This document shows, in pieces, positions 54,853 through 64,000 of a stretch of 64,000 bases of DNA. A program made the translations under genes and the position numbers. The stretch's first letter is position 1. The number at the start of each line of letters is the position of its first letter. This DNA is from an uncultured Clostridium sp. (GTDB lineage: Bacteria > Bacillota > Clostridia > TANB77 > CAG-508): NCBI GenBank assembly GCA_900554815.1, contig USIO01000002.1, positions 19,301 through 83,300 on the forward strand, given 5' to 3'. Under the pieces are notes generated by a model. That model saw nothing but the letters and a program-made list of their open reading frames with translations. It did no database searches and was not told the origin of the DNA.

Positions 54853-57067
54853 TTATTCTTTAATTTTAATTTTTCTTAGTCTTAGTGCATTTAAAATAAC
54901 TGTTATACTACTAAACATCATTGCAATACTAGCTATCATTGGATTTATTGAGATACCGTAAATTTGTAAATAGTCCAATTGCTACTGGAATCATTAAGCA
55001 ATTATAGAAAAACGCCCAAAATAAATTTTGTTTTATATTTTTTACTGTCTTTTTACTAATATTTATTAAATTTAAAATACTTTTTAAATTATTTTTTGTT
55101 AAAATTACGTCAGAAGAATCCATTGCTATGTCTGTTCCACTATTTACGCTTACGCCTATATCTGCAGTTGCTAAAGCTGGGCTATCGTTTATTCCATCTC
55201 CACACATCATTACATATTTTTTTTCAGTTTTTAAGTTTTTTATGTAATTTGTTTTTTCAGCTGGTAGCATATTTGGAATAATTTTTGTAATGCCTATTTC
55301 ATTTGCAATTTTTTCTGCTGTTTTTTTATTATCTCCTGTTAGCATAATTGTTTCTATATTGTTTTTTTCTAGTTCGTTTATAACATCTGCTGCGTTTTCT
55401 CTAACTGTGTCTTTTACTCCAATTATAGCAAGTATTTTTTCTTTATTTGCAACATATACAGTACTATTGCCATTTTCAGTAAGTTTTTCTTCTTCTTTTT
55501 TGTAATCATTTTTTATTTTATATTCTTCTAAAATTTTTGAGTTACCAAGTATTAGTTCGTAGTCTTCTATTTTCCCTATTATTCCTAATCCTGTAATATT
55601 TTTAAACTCCTTGGTTTCCAGTTTTTCAATTTTGTTTTCTTCTAAATAGTTTTGAAATGCCTTCCCTATGGGATGTGTTGATTTGCTTTCAATACTTCCA
55701 ACTAATTGTAAAATTTTATTTGTTTCATAATTACTATAATTTTTTATTTCTGAAATTCTTAGTTTTCCATATGTTAGAGTCCCTGTTTTGTCAAATACAA
55801 TTGTATTTATCTTCCTAGCATTTTCTAGTATTTCGCTTTTCTTTACTAAAATTCCATTACTTGCACACAGTCCTTCTGCTACTACTATTGCAAGTGGTGT
55901 TGCAAGTCCAAGACTACATGGACATGCAACAACCAATATTGTAACAAATCTTATTAAACTATTAGTAATACCTTCGCCTATAATTAAGTAAAATATAAAT
56001 GTTAGTATAGCTATAACCATTACTGTTGGTACAAAATATCCCGAGACTTTATCTGCAATTTTTGCAATAGGTGCTTTTGTATTACTTGCTTCTATTACCA
56101 ATCTTACAATTTCAGATACTGTTGATTCCTTTCCTATTTTTTCGGCTCTATATTCTATATATCCATCGTAATTTATGCTTCCTGCAATAACTTTATCTCC
56201 TTTTGCCTTGTTTACAGGGTTACTCTCTCCTGTTATAAAAGATTCGTCAAAATGGGCTATTCCTTCTATTATTTCTCCATCAACTGCTATTTTTTCCCCT
56301 GGTTTACTTATTACAATATCTCCTTTTTTTATTTCGTCTAAAGTAACTTGTTTTTCTTCTCCGTTAAGCTTAATAACAGCTTTATTTGGAGTAATTTTTA
56401 CTAATTTTTGAATTGCCTCTTTTGTTTTATCTTTACTAATTCTATCTAAATATCTTCCTAGTTTTATAAAATATATAATAATCGCTGTAGATTCAAAATA
56501 TAAATGATGTACATTTTCGTAATGCCCATTTATAATCATAATCATACTATATAAGCTATATATAAAACTGCTTATAACTCCAATTCCAACTAGAGTATCC
56601 ATATTAGGTGTTTTATGAATTAGGTTTTTATATCCATTTTTTAATATGTCAAATCCATATATTATAAATATTATTGCAAATAGAAATAAGCAAATTGTAT
56701 AATTTATAGGATTTATTTCTACATTTAAAAAGTTTATAATAGGTAAATTAAGCATATGTCCCATTGAAATATACATTAGTATTATTGCTAAAAAAGTAAA
56801 AATAATAAAATTAATTTTTTCTTTTTTATTATTATTTTCTGTGTTAATTTCCTTAAATTCTCCCAAGCTTTTAAAACCAGCCTGTTTTACAAATTCATCT
56901 AGCTTTTCTCTTTTAACTATATTTTCATCGTAAACTATAGTAGCATTTGCCATAACTAAATTAACATTTGCTTCTATTATACCATTTTGTTTGTTCAAAT
57001 ATTTTTCAAGTCCATTTGAGCATGCAGAGCAAGTCATTCCCTCTATAGATAAAATTATTTTTTTCAT
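54853..57067 (-). CDS. copA: Copper-exporting P-type ATPase, one CGG shift site
   Basis: Pumps copper out. N-terminal metal-binding domain with GMTCSACS, TGES actuator, CPC in VVACPCSLGLATP, DKTGTLT and GDGINDSPAL. The main frame stops early at 54929. Reading CGGT at 54958-54955 as glycine extends it: TNLGISINPMIASIAMMFSS to RLRKIKIKE, stop at 54853, about 737 residues, restoring the conserved last transmembrane helix. Second in an operon with a metallochaperone. Confidence 0.93.
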
Positions 57068-57069
57068 AG

Positions 57070-57282
57070 CTAATCTTCCTTTATAACTTCAAATCCTATA
57101 TCGTTTATCTTTTCTTTAATAGTATTTTCTAAAGTGTCTTTATTTGTTTTTACTATAACAATTCCTGTTTTATAACTTGCATCAACACTAATTACACCAT
57201 CTATTGTTGATAGTGCATTTTGCACTCTTGTTTGGCATCCTTCGCAAACCATTCTATTTACTCTAATTTTCATTTCTTTCAT
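57070..57282 (-). CDS. Heavy-metal-associated (CopZ-like) protein
   Basis: 70 residues: a single HMA domain with CEGC in VNRMVCEGCQTRVQNALSTIDGV. Likely delivers copper to CopA, whose gene starts 3 bases later. The Met-x-Cys-x-x-Cys motif is changed to MVCEGC. Confidence 0.85.
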   Translation of the reverse strand: MKEMKIRVNRMVCEGCQTRVQNALSTIDGVISVDASYKTGIVIVKTNKDTLENTIKEKINDIGFEVIKED

Positions 57283-57364
57283 TTAAATATCAACTCCTAT
57301 TTAAATTTTTATTTACAAGTTATTATATATGTTATGAAATATTTTGTAAATAAATATATTTTAT

Positions 57365-59206
57365 CTATTTTTTAATTTTTAATACTCTTAAAGCATTTAT
57401 AGTTGCAATTATTGTAACTCCAACATCTGCAAATACTGCCCACCACATAGTAGATAATCCAAGTACACTTAAAATTAATATAAGTATTTTTGTTGAAATT
57501 GCAAATACAATATTTTCTTTAACAATATTCATTGTTTTTTTAGATAAATTTATTGCATCTACAATTTTAGAAGGTTCATCTGTCATAAGTACAATATCTG
57601 CTGCTTCTATTGCACTGTCTGAACCCAGTCCCCCCATTGCTATTCCAATATCTGAGGCAGCTAAAACCGGTGCATCATTTATTCCATCCCCAACAAAGGC
57701 AAGTTTTCCTTCTTGGCTTTTTTCTTTAAGCAAGCTTTCTACTTTTTCCACTTTACCATCTGGCAATAATTCAGTATAAACTTTATCTAGGTTTAATTCT
57801 TTTGCAACACTTTCTCCTACATCTTTTTTATCTCCTGTTAGCATTACTACTTGTTTAATATTGTTCTTCTTTAAATTTTTTATTGTATCTATTGCATCAC
57901 TTTTAGTTCTATCTGCAATTTGAATGTATCCAACATATTTTTCTTCTATTGCAACATATAAAACTGTTCCGACTAAATTGTTTTTCTCAAAATTTATTTT
58001 CTTTTCTTTCATTAGTTTTTCATTTCCAACTATTACTTCATGCTCCCCAATTGTTGCTATAATTCCACGTCCTGCTAATTCTTTATAGTTCTTTATTTTA
58101 TTTTCATCAATTTTTTTGTTATATGCCTTTTTTACAGATTCTGAAATAGGATGATTTGAATAATTTTCTGCATATGCTATTATTTCTAATAGTTCCTCTT
58201 TAGCTATTCCTATAGCTTCTATTTTTTGTATATCAAATACACCTTCTGTTAATGTTCCTGTTTTGTCAAAAACAATTATCTCGGTTTTAGCTAATTGTTC
58301 TAAATAATTACTCCCTTTTATTAGAATTCCCATTTTAGATGCTCCGCCAATTCCTCCAAAAAAGCTTAAAGGTATGGAAATTACAAGAGCACAAGGGCAC
58401 GAAACAACTAAAAATGATAATGCTTTATATATCCATTGAGAAAATGTTGCTTCTTTTATTATAATTGGTGGAATAATTGCTAAAATTACTGCAATTAGCA
58501 CAACTATAGGAGTATAATAATGAGCAAATTTTGTAATAAAGTTCTCCGATTTTGATTTTTTGCTACTTGCATTTTCAACTAGTTCTAGTATTCTGTTTAC
58601 TGTTGATTCATTATATTCTTTTGTAACTTTAATTTTTAAAACACTATTTAAATTTATTGTTCCACTTAATATTTCATCATTTTTTTTCACATTTTTTGGT
58701 AATGACTCTCCTGTTAAAGCTTTTGTATCTAAATTTGATGTGCCATATATTGCAATTCCATCAAGTGGAACTTTTTCTCCAGGTTTTACAACAATTATAT
58801 CTCCAATTTTTACAGTTTTAGGATCTACTTTTTCAATAGTTCCATTTTTTTCTATGTTAGCATATTCTGGTTTTATATTCATTAATTCTGAAATAGATTT
58901 TCTCGATTTGTCAACAGCATAGTCTTGAAACAATTCTCCAATTTTATAAAACAGCATAACAGCGACAGCTTCTGGAAATTCGCCAATTGCAAATGCTCCA
59001 ATTGTTGCAATACTCATTAAAAAATTTTCATCAAATACTTTTCCTTTAATAATATTTCTAAATGCCTTTTCCATAATATCTAATCCAACAATAATATAAG
59101 AAAAAATATATATTATATTGTTTATTAAACTATTTTGAAAATTAAATACAAGTGCTATAACAAATAATATTAATGAAATTATAATTTTTATTAATTCTTT
59201 TTTCAT
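57365..59206 (-). CDS. Heavy-metal P-type ATPase (CadA/ZntA-like)
   Basis: 613 residues. Motifs TGES, SCPCALVISIP, DKTGTLTEG and GDGINDAPVLAASDIG. It has no N-terminal metal-binding domain. The CPC-ALVISIP pattern and adjacent ArsR regulator suggest Zn, Cd or Pb rather than Cu. Preceded by the regulator gene and followed by CopZ/CopA. Confidence 0.9.
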   Translation of the reverse strand: MKKELIKIIISLILFVIALVFNFQNSLINNIIYIFSYIIVGLDIMEKAFRNIIKGKVFDENFLMSIATIGAFAIGEFPEAVAVMLFYKIGELFQDYAVDKSRKSISELMNIKPEYANIEKNGTIEKVDPKTVKIGDIIVVKPGEKVPLDGIAIYGTSNLDTKALTGESLPKNVKKNDEILSGTINLNSVLKIKVTKEYNESTVNRILELVENASSKKSKSENFITKFAHYYTPIVVLIAVILAIIPPIIIKEATFSQWIYKALSFLVVSCPCALVISIPLSFFGGIGGASKMGILIKGSNYLEQLAKTEIIVFDKTGTLTEGVFDIQKIEAIGIAKEELLEIIAYAENYSNHPISESVKKAYNKKIDENKIKNYKELAGRGIIATIGEHEVIVGNEKLMKEKKINFEKNNLVGTVLYVAIEEKYVGYIQIADRTKSDAIDTIKNLKKNNIKQVVMLTGDKKDVGESVAKELNLDKVYTELLPDGKVEKVESLLKEKSQEGKLAFVGDGINDAPVLAASDIGIAMGGLGSDSAIEAADIVLMTDEPSKIVDAINLSKKTMNIVKENIVFAISTKILILILSVLGLSTMWWAVFADVGVTIIATINALRVLKIKK

Positions 59207-59243
59207 AATAAATTTAACTCCTCCAATTGTAAATGATTATGTT

Positions 59244-59606
59244 CTATTTTTTGTGCTCTATATGTTGGGCACCAATTTCAAAAACTTTTTTTACATGCTC
59301 ATCATCTAACATATAAAAAACTTCTTTCCCTTCTTTTCTGCATTTGACAATTCCGCTTCTTCTTAGAGTCCCAAGTTGATGTGAAATTGAAGATTTACTC
59401 ATACCCAATACATTCGCAATGTCGCAAACACACATTTCATTTTGATCTAGTGCAAACAATATTTTTACTCTGGTTGTATCTCCCACTATTTTAAAAAACT
59501 CTGCTAGTTTATTAAATACATTTTCTTCTGGCATATTTTTTATTGTTCTGTTAACAACTTCTTGATGTATTATACTGCAGTCACATATAAATTCATTTTT
59601 TGACAT
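59244..59606 (-). CDS. ArsR-family metal sensor (CadC/SmtB-like)
   Basis: 120 residues. Winged-helix repressor (CDIANVLGMSKSSISHQLGTLRRSGIVKCRKEGKEVFYML). Likely metal ligands are the N-terminal CDC (about 9-11) and the CVCD motif (about 58-61) in the recognition-helix region, as in CadC-type sensors for Cd/Pb/Zn. First gene of the efflux operon, so metal binding would release its own promoter. Confidence 0.9.
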   Translation of the reverse strand: MSKNEFICDCSIIHQEVVNRTIKNMPEENVFNKLAEFFKIVGDTTRVKILFALDQNEMCVCDIANVLGMSKSSISHQLGTLRRSGIVKCRKEGKEVFYMLDDEHVKKVFEIGAQHIEHKK

Positions 59607-59628
59607 TTCTTACCTCCTTTTATGTTAA

Positions 59629-59687
59629 TTGAATATTTATTCAACTATTGTATTTATATTATATGTGAATACATACTCAATTGTCAA
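59629..59687 (-). promoter_or_regulatory. Promoter and ArsR operator of the metal-efflux operon
   Basis: TTGACA at 59682-59687 and TATAAT at 59658-59663 on the minus strand, 18-base spacer. Downstream lies the palindrome TTGAATATTTATTCAA at 59629-59644, fitting the operator pattern of CadC/SmtB regulators. Confidence 0.75.
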
Positions 59688-59726
59688 TATAATTTTATAA
59701 AATTATTTTAATAGTTTTGCAAATAT

Positions 59727-59781
59727 AAATAATCCTATAAAATAGCTATTCCATTAGAGTTACTATTTTATAGGATTATTT
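59727..59781 (-). terminator. Terminator of the large ABC exporter gene
   Basis: A 19-bp perfect stem AAATAATCCTATAAAATAG / CTATTTTATAGGATTATTT (59727-59745 and 59763-59781). It follows the gene at 59799-63143. Confidence 0.7.
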
Positions 59782-59798
59782 AACCTTTACTTTTTACA

Positions 59799-62700
59799 TT
59801 ATTCTGTTCTTAAAGCTAGTACCGGGTCTTTTTTAGCTGCTGCTTTTGATGGAATTAATCCACCAATTAGTGTTAATATTACACTTAAAATAATTAATAT
59901 AATTGCACCTGATGTAGGTAATACTGCTGTAATATCTGTGTTTATACTATGAATTATTAAATTAATAGGTATTAGTAGTAATAGTGTTACAACTATTCCA
60001 AGTATTCCTGCGAATAATCCTTCTATAAAAGTCTCAGCGTTAAATATTGATGAAATATTTTTCTTTGAGGCACCTATTGCTCTTAATATACCTATTTCTT
60101 TTGTTCTTTCTAATACAGATATATATGTTATTATTCCTATCATTATAGAAGAAACTATTAGCGAAATACTAACAAAAGCAATAAGCACATAGCTTACACT
60201 ATCTATAATTGTTTTAACAGAAGACATTAACAATCCAGTTATATCTGTATATTTTATAGTTTTTTCTTCATTTTCTTTTTCCATATTGTTATTATAATTT
60301 TCTATAAAATTTAAGAATTCTTCTTTTGAATCAAAATCCTTAAAATAAAAATAAATAGATGTTGGTTCATTTAAATTTTGATATCCTAATTCTAAAAGAT
60401 TTGTTTTTGCATTTTCTACTGCACTTGTTGTAGACATTGACTGTATAAGTCTTCTTATTTCGTCTTCATTCATTTCAAATTTAAATGCATTAGCAAATTT
60501 ATCAGCATCTATATTAAACGAAGATGCTAAGCTATCTATAAGTCTACCAGTTAATTTCCCAACCTTTGTAAGAATTTCTTTTTGCATTTTTGCCTCAGTC
60601 ATTGCAACAGCTATTTTATTTGTTCCATCTAAAATTCCCTCTTGGTTTATTAGTGTATCTACCATTTTATCTACCATATTTTGAACTAAAATAGCAGTTT
60701 TGTCTTTTCCCTCAGTTACATTTTCTTCTGGTTTTTGTGGAATTTCATTTTGTATTGTATTTGTTTGGTTTTTTATCTGGTTTGCTTTATTTTGAGCCAT
60801 ATTTCCTATTGTATTTGAATTTGCTTCATTTAAAATATTATTATTAAATATTTCATTTGTCATTCCTTTTTGTTGAAAAGACTCCGGTATAGATGGAATT
60901 TCTTCTGATACTGATGACATCATTGTAATATATTGTTCTAAAAAGCTTGTTATTATTGCACTATACATTTGTTTAAAAGTGTCTTGTGGAATAACATAGT
61001 TCTCTTCCATTGATTTTAATATAGATTTATTTTTTTCCTTTTCCATACCATTATTTACAATATTATTAACTTCACTTAGTTTTATTGTTGCAAATCCTGC
61101 AACTTCATTTTCAGATATATAATCACTTAATATATTTTTTAATATTATACCTAAGTTATTAACAAAATTATTTTGTGCAACAGATGTATCTGCAGTAATT
61201 TCATTTGATATTTCTTCCATATATCCACTTGTCATTTCTTTTATATCAGCTTCATTTATGTTTATGTTAAAAGCAGAAGAAATAGCTTTTTCATCTATTG
61301 AAATTAAGTCTTTAAAGTCTATACCCAAGCTTTCGTTCTTATCATTAAAATCTTTTCCACTAAATACATTTATATTTGTATTTTCTAACTGTTTTTTTAC
61401 TATTTCTGATTCAGACGCTTTTTCTATAACATATTCTGTTAAGTCTCTTGTATATACTACTCCAGCCGTATTTGTTGCACTTGTAGGAGTAAGTAATCCT
61501 ACAATTTTTAATGGAATTGCATTATTATATATGTTATTCATATATGTTTCATCATTAGACATATCTTCATATACGTTATATTCTTCATTATATTTATATA
61601 TTGCCGAACCATCAACTAATTTTAATTCTATATTTTTTAATTCATCATATGTGTATCTAAGTGGACTTTGTAAATTTTCTATTTTTTCTCCAGCCATTAA
61701 TTTTGAAAGTGAGTCCTCTAATTCCTTTTGATCTTTTAGTCCTAAACCATAAAGTAAAAAATCTGATATGGTTTTTTGAGTTGGTATAACTAAAGCAATT
61801 TCATTATATTGTTTTGGAAATTCTCCTTCTATTATTTCGAATTGTTCTTTTGCCATTTTTTCGTCGTCTGGTAATTCTGAAAACATAGAAATCATACTAT
61901 CCATCATATTAGATGAAGAGCCAATTAAATTTGACATTAAATTATTTGGATTTACCTTTATTATTTCTCCACTTGTATTTTTTCTATATACTGTTGGTGT
62001 AACTTCATAATTATATCTTACCAAATTTACCATTTCATCTACTTGTTCTTGATTTTGCTCAATATATTCTTTAAACGATTTTAAATCGTTTCTTCCAACA
62101 CTACTGAATAAATTACTTATATTTTGTTGTTCTTCTACAGTTCTATCCGGTATAGTATTTGTATCTTCATTTTTATTTATAGCAGACATTAGTAAAGACG
62201 CCATATCTGCTGTCTCTTCTTGTATTGTTAAAGGATATGATGTAAGTGTGTCTTCTTGAATTTTATCCACATAATTTTGAAATCCAGTAGATAGCGATAA
62301 TATTAAAGCAATTCCAATTATCCCTATTGAACCAGCAAAAGAAGTTAAAATAGTTCTTCCTTTTTTACTAAGCAAATTATTTAGGCTCAGTGTAAAAGCT
62401 GTTAGTCTAGACATAGAAGATCTCCCTAAGTTTTTATGTTTTGGTTCTTCACTATTTTTTTCAGGATTATATGGGTTTGTATCTCCTATTATTTTTCCGT
62501 CACTTAAATTAACTATTCTTGTAGAATAGTTTTCTGCTAAATCTGGATTATGTGTAACCATTATTACTAATCTATCTTTTGCAACTTCTTTTAAAAGTTC
62601 CATTACCTGTACACTTGTAGTTGAATCTAACGCACCTGTTGGTTCATCTGCAAGTAATATGTCTGGGTTATTTACCAATGCTCTTGCAATTGCAACTCTT

Positions 62701-63143
62701 TGCATCTGTCCTCCAGACATTTGGTTTGGTTTTTTATGCGCTTGTTCTTTTAGTCCAACTTTTTTTAATGCTTCTAGTGCTTTTTCTTTTCTTTCTTTGC
62801 GTGAAATTCCACTAATTGTTAATGCTAATTCCACATTTGTTAAAACACTCTGATGAGGTATTAAGTTATAACTTTGGAATACAAACCCAATAGTATGGTT
62901 GCGGTATGAATCCCAATCTCTATCTTTATATTTTTTAGTTGAAATATTATTTATTATTAAATCTCCAGTATCATAATGGTCAAGTCCACCTATTATATTT
63001 AATAAAGTTGTTTTTCCAGAACCGGATGGGCCTAAAATAGATACAAATTCATTATTTCTAAAGCTTAAATTTACATTATCTAATGCTATTTGCACTAGGT
63101 CTCCTGTTTTATATTGTTTTGAAATATTTTTTAATTGTAGCAT
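59799..63143 (-). CDS. ABC exporter, ATPase-permease fusion (MacB-type)
   Basis: 1114 residues. The N-terminal ATPase (about 1-225) has Walker A GPSGSGKTTL, signature MSGGQMQRVAIARAL and DILLADEPTGALD. A first membrane helix near 265-285 is followed by a very large extracytoplasmic domain, and three helices after about 990 form the FtsX permease. This MacB order is common in Gram-positive exporters of peptides or lipids. It is larger than usual; cargo unknown. Confidence 0.9.
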   Translation of the reverse strand: MLQLKNISKQYKTGDLVQIALDNVNLSFRNNEFVSILGPSGSGKTTLLNIIGGLDHYDTGDLIINNISTKKYKDRDWDSYRNHTIGFVFQSYNLIPHQSVLTNVELALTISGISRKERKEKALEALKKVGLKEQAHKKPNQMSGGQMQRVAIARALVNNPDILLADEPTGALDSTTSVQVMELLKEVAKDRLVIMVTHNPDLAENYSTRIVNLSDGKIIGDTNPYNPEKNSEEPKHKNLGRSSMSRLTAFTLSLNNLLSKKGRTILTSFAGSIGIIGIALILSLSTGFQNYVDKIQEDTLTSYPLTIQEETADMASLLMSAINKNEDTNTIPDRTVEEQQNISNLFSSVGRNDLKSFKEYIEQNQEQVDEMVNLVRYNYEVTPTVYRKNTSGEIIKVNPNNLMSNLIGSSSNMMDSMISMFSELPDDEKMAKEQFEIIEGEFPKQYNEIALVIPTQKTISDFLLYGLGLKDQKELEDSLSKLMAGEKIENLQSPLRYTYDELKNIELKLVDGSAIYKYNEEYNVYEDMSNDETYMNNIYNNAIPLKIVGLLTPTSATNTAGVVYTRDLTEYVIEKASESEIVKKQLENTNINVFSGKDFNDKNESLGIDFKDLISIDEKAISSAFNININEADIKEMTSGYMEEISNEITADTSVAQNNFVNNLGIILKNILSDYISENEVAGFATIKLSEVNNIVNNGMEKEKNKSILKSMEENYVIPQDTFKQMYSAIITSFLEQYITMMSSVSEEIPSIPESFQQKGMTNEIFNNNILNEANSNTIGNMAQNKANQIKNQTNTIQNEIPQKPEENVTEGKDKTAILVQNMVDKMVDTLINQEGILDGTNKIAVAMTEAKMQKEILTKVGKLTGRLIDSLASSFNIDADKFANAFKFEMNEDEIRRLIQSMSTTSAVENAKTNLLELGYQNLNEPTSIYFYFKDFDSKEEFLNFIENYNNNMEKENEEKTIKYTDITGLLMSSVKTIIDSVSYVLIAFVSISLIVSSIMIGIITYISVLERTKEIGILRAIGASKKNISSIFNAETFIEGLFAGILGIVVTLLLLIPINLIIHSINTDITAVLPTSGAIILIILSVILTLIGGLIPSKAAAKKDPVLALRTE

Positions 63144-63260
63144 TTTTTCTCCTTTAATTAAATAAGTTATATGTTTTATATATTTTTTTTAACATTACTT
63201 ATTTCCTACACATTATATTCATTTTATATATTAATAATTTATATTTTGTTAAATCTATAT

Positions 63261-63791
63261 TTATTTTATAAGTAGGTTTAAAATTTGTGGGTATAGTTCA
63301 ACTGCATTTTCTGTCCAATTGTCTACAATACTTTTAGCCTGTTCCCTAGAACCTGCAAAAACTTCTAAGGCAAATAGTGTTGTATTATTTTCTGTAATTT
63401 TACATTTAACACTATAGTCATTTTCAGAATGAGGAATAAAATCTGCTGTAACAGAAATATCCTCTTTTAGCTTATCTAAGTTTTCTTTTAAATTCATATC
63501 AATACGAAGTTTAGTAATTCCTGGAATAATGTCTCCAATTAGTTTTAAAGTTTGCTCTCCTTCTTTGGTTATTTCGTAAAGCTTTTCTGTTTCTTTTTGG
63601 TAATAAACAATGTATTTTTCTTCTATTAAATCTAGCAAAAATTGTTGAAAATAAAAATAATTCATGTCTGTTAATGTGGTAACAATATTAAGTAATGCAT
63701 CATTAGTAACTGGTTTTCCTATTTTATTTAAAATATATAAAATAATTGTTTTACCTTCTGCTAAACTATTGCCATCAGACGAAAGCATCAT
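63261..63791 (-). CDS. DUF4364-family protein
   Basis: 176 residues. LAEGKTIILYILNKIGKPVTNDALLNIV ... YEITKEGEQTL resembles the PadR-like winged helix of DUF4364, common in Clostridia. The C-terminal half is a mixed beta domain. Possibly a transcription regulator of the adjacent exporter. Confidence 0.7.
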   Translation of the reverse strand: MMLSSDGNSLAEGKTIILYILNKIGKPVTNDALLNIVTTLTDMNYFYFQQFLLDLIEEKYIVYYQKETEKLYEITKEGEQTLKLIGDIIPGITKLRIDMNLKENLDKLKEDISVTADFIPHSENDYSVKCKITENNTTLFALEVFAGSREQAKSIVDNWTENAVELYPQILNLLIK

Positions 63792-63868
63792 AATAAACCC
63801 CTTCCTTTACTTTAAAGATTATAACACATATTTAATAAAATACAATAAAAATATAATTTAATACTATT

Positions 63869-63982
63869 TTATATAAATTGCAAACAATCATAACTAGGAA
63901 TTTGCATAAATAATATATTACTACAATAATTACTTTTTTCCTTCAACATATCATCTGTATTCTCACCTCCTTTTGTTGACAT
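63869..63982 (-). other. Possible short leader reading frame upstream of DUF4364 gene
   Basis: A 37-codon frame (MSTKGGENTDDMLKEKSNYC...) overlaps AGGAGGTG, which has a good spacing only to an out-of-frame ATG with an immediate stop. A TATAAT-like box lies just before. This may be the end of an upstream regulatory region or a tiny peptide gene. The last 210 bases hold nothing else I can support. Confidence 0.25.
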
Positions 63983-64000
63983 AAATATATTATATCATGG

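Noticed and set aside
20635..57067. The nine CGG breaks as ordinary pseudogenes or sequencing errors
   Set aside because: All have the same base, context and codon phase and always restore a conserved glycine; homopolymer errors or random decay would not. Still needs read-level confirmation.

Overview
The window comes from a very AT-rich, low-GC Gram-positive chromosome. Strong AGGAGG ribosome-binding sites, a T-box leader on ileS, a spore photoproduct lyase, a Spo0A-like phage protein and a fermentative gene set (lactate dehydrogenase, pyruvate kinase, glucan phosphorylase) point to the Clostridia, probably a spore-forming, uncultured lineage. Nearly all genes lie on the minus strand.

Bases 1 to about 18,080 are one end of a prophage. 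Read in the transcribed (minus) direction from the switch region, it holds a Cro-like regulator, small early genes, a Spo0A-C-like protein, a replication protein, RusA, HNH endonucleases, an ArpU-like late activator, a tRNA-like gene, a ParB-like protein, a cytosine methyltransferase, an HNH-kinase fusion and the terminase genes. It runs off the left edge. Divergent to this are a CI-like repressor, a TM2-domain gene and a tyrosine integrase that ends next to a tRNA-Gly gene, the likely attachment site.

Bases 18,083 to 64,000 are chromosome: tRNA modification (tgt, queA), ileS with T-box, rpsB-tsf, mrnC, rbgA, SecD/SecF-like proteins, glycolysis and glycogen use (pfk, pyk, glgP), tcdA, a thioredoxin-CcdA-reductase cluster, a cysteine synthase-like gene, ldh, two large FtsX-type ABC exporters, splB, tspO and a metal-efflux operon (ArsR, P-type ATPase, metallochaperone, CopA).

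The main discovery is a possible decoding system. Eight genes, seven chromosomal and one phage gene with two sites, are broken at nine places by what looks like a one-base insertion. Every case has the same form: an in-frame CGG followed by a base N, where skipping the C and reading GGN (glycine) restores the conserved protein. The genes are tgt, rbgA, glgP, tcdA, splB, copA, a secreted metallopeptidase and the phage replication protein. Reading by eye, I found no other in-frame CGG in the window's genes except one in a compositionally foreign gene. The tRNA-Gly gene at 18083-18156 has anticodon UCC followed by G37 instead of the usual A37, so bases 34-37 (UCCG) are fully complementary to CGGA, the quadruplet at seven of the nine sites. 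I infer that CGG is no longer an ordinary arginine codon here and that CGGN is read as glycine with a +1 shift, by this tRNA or by frameshifting at an unassigned codon. The prophage appears to use the same rule.
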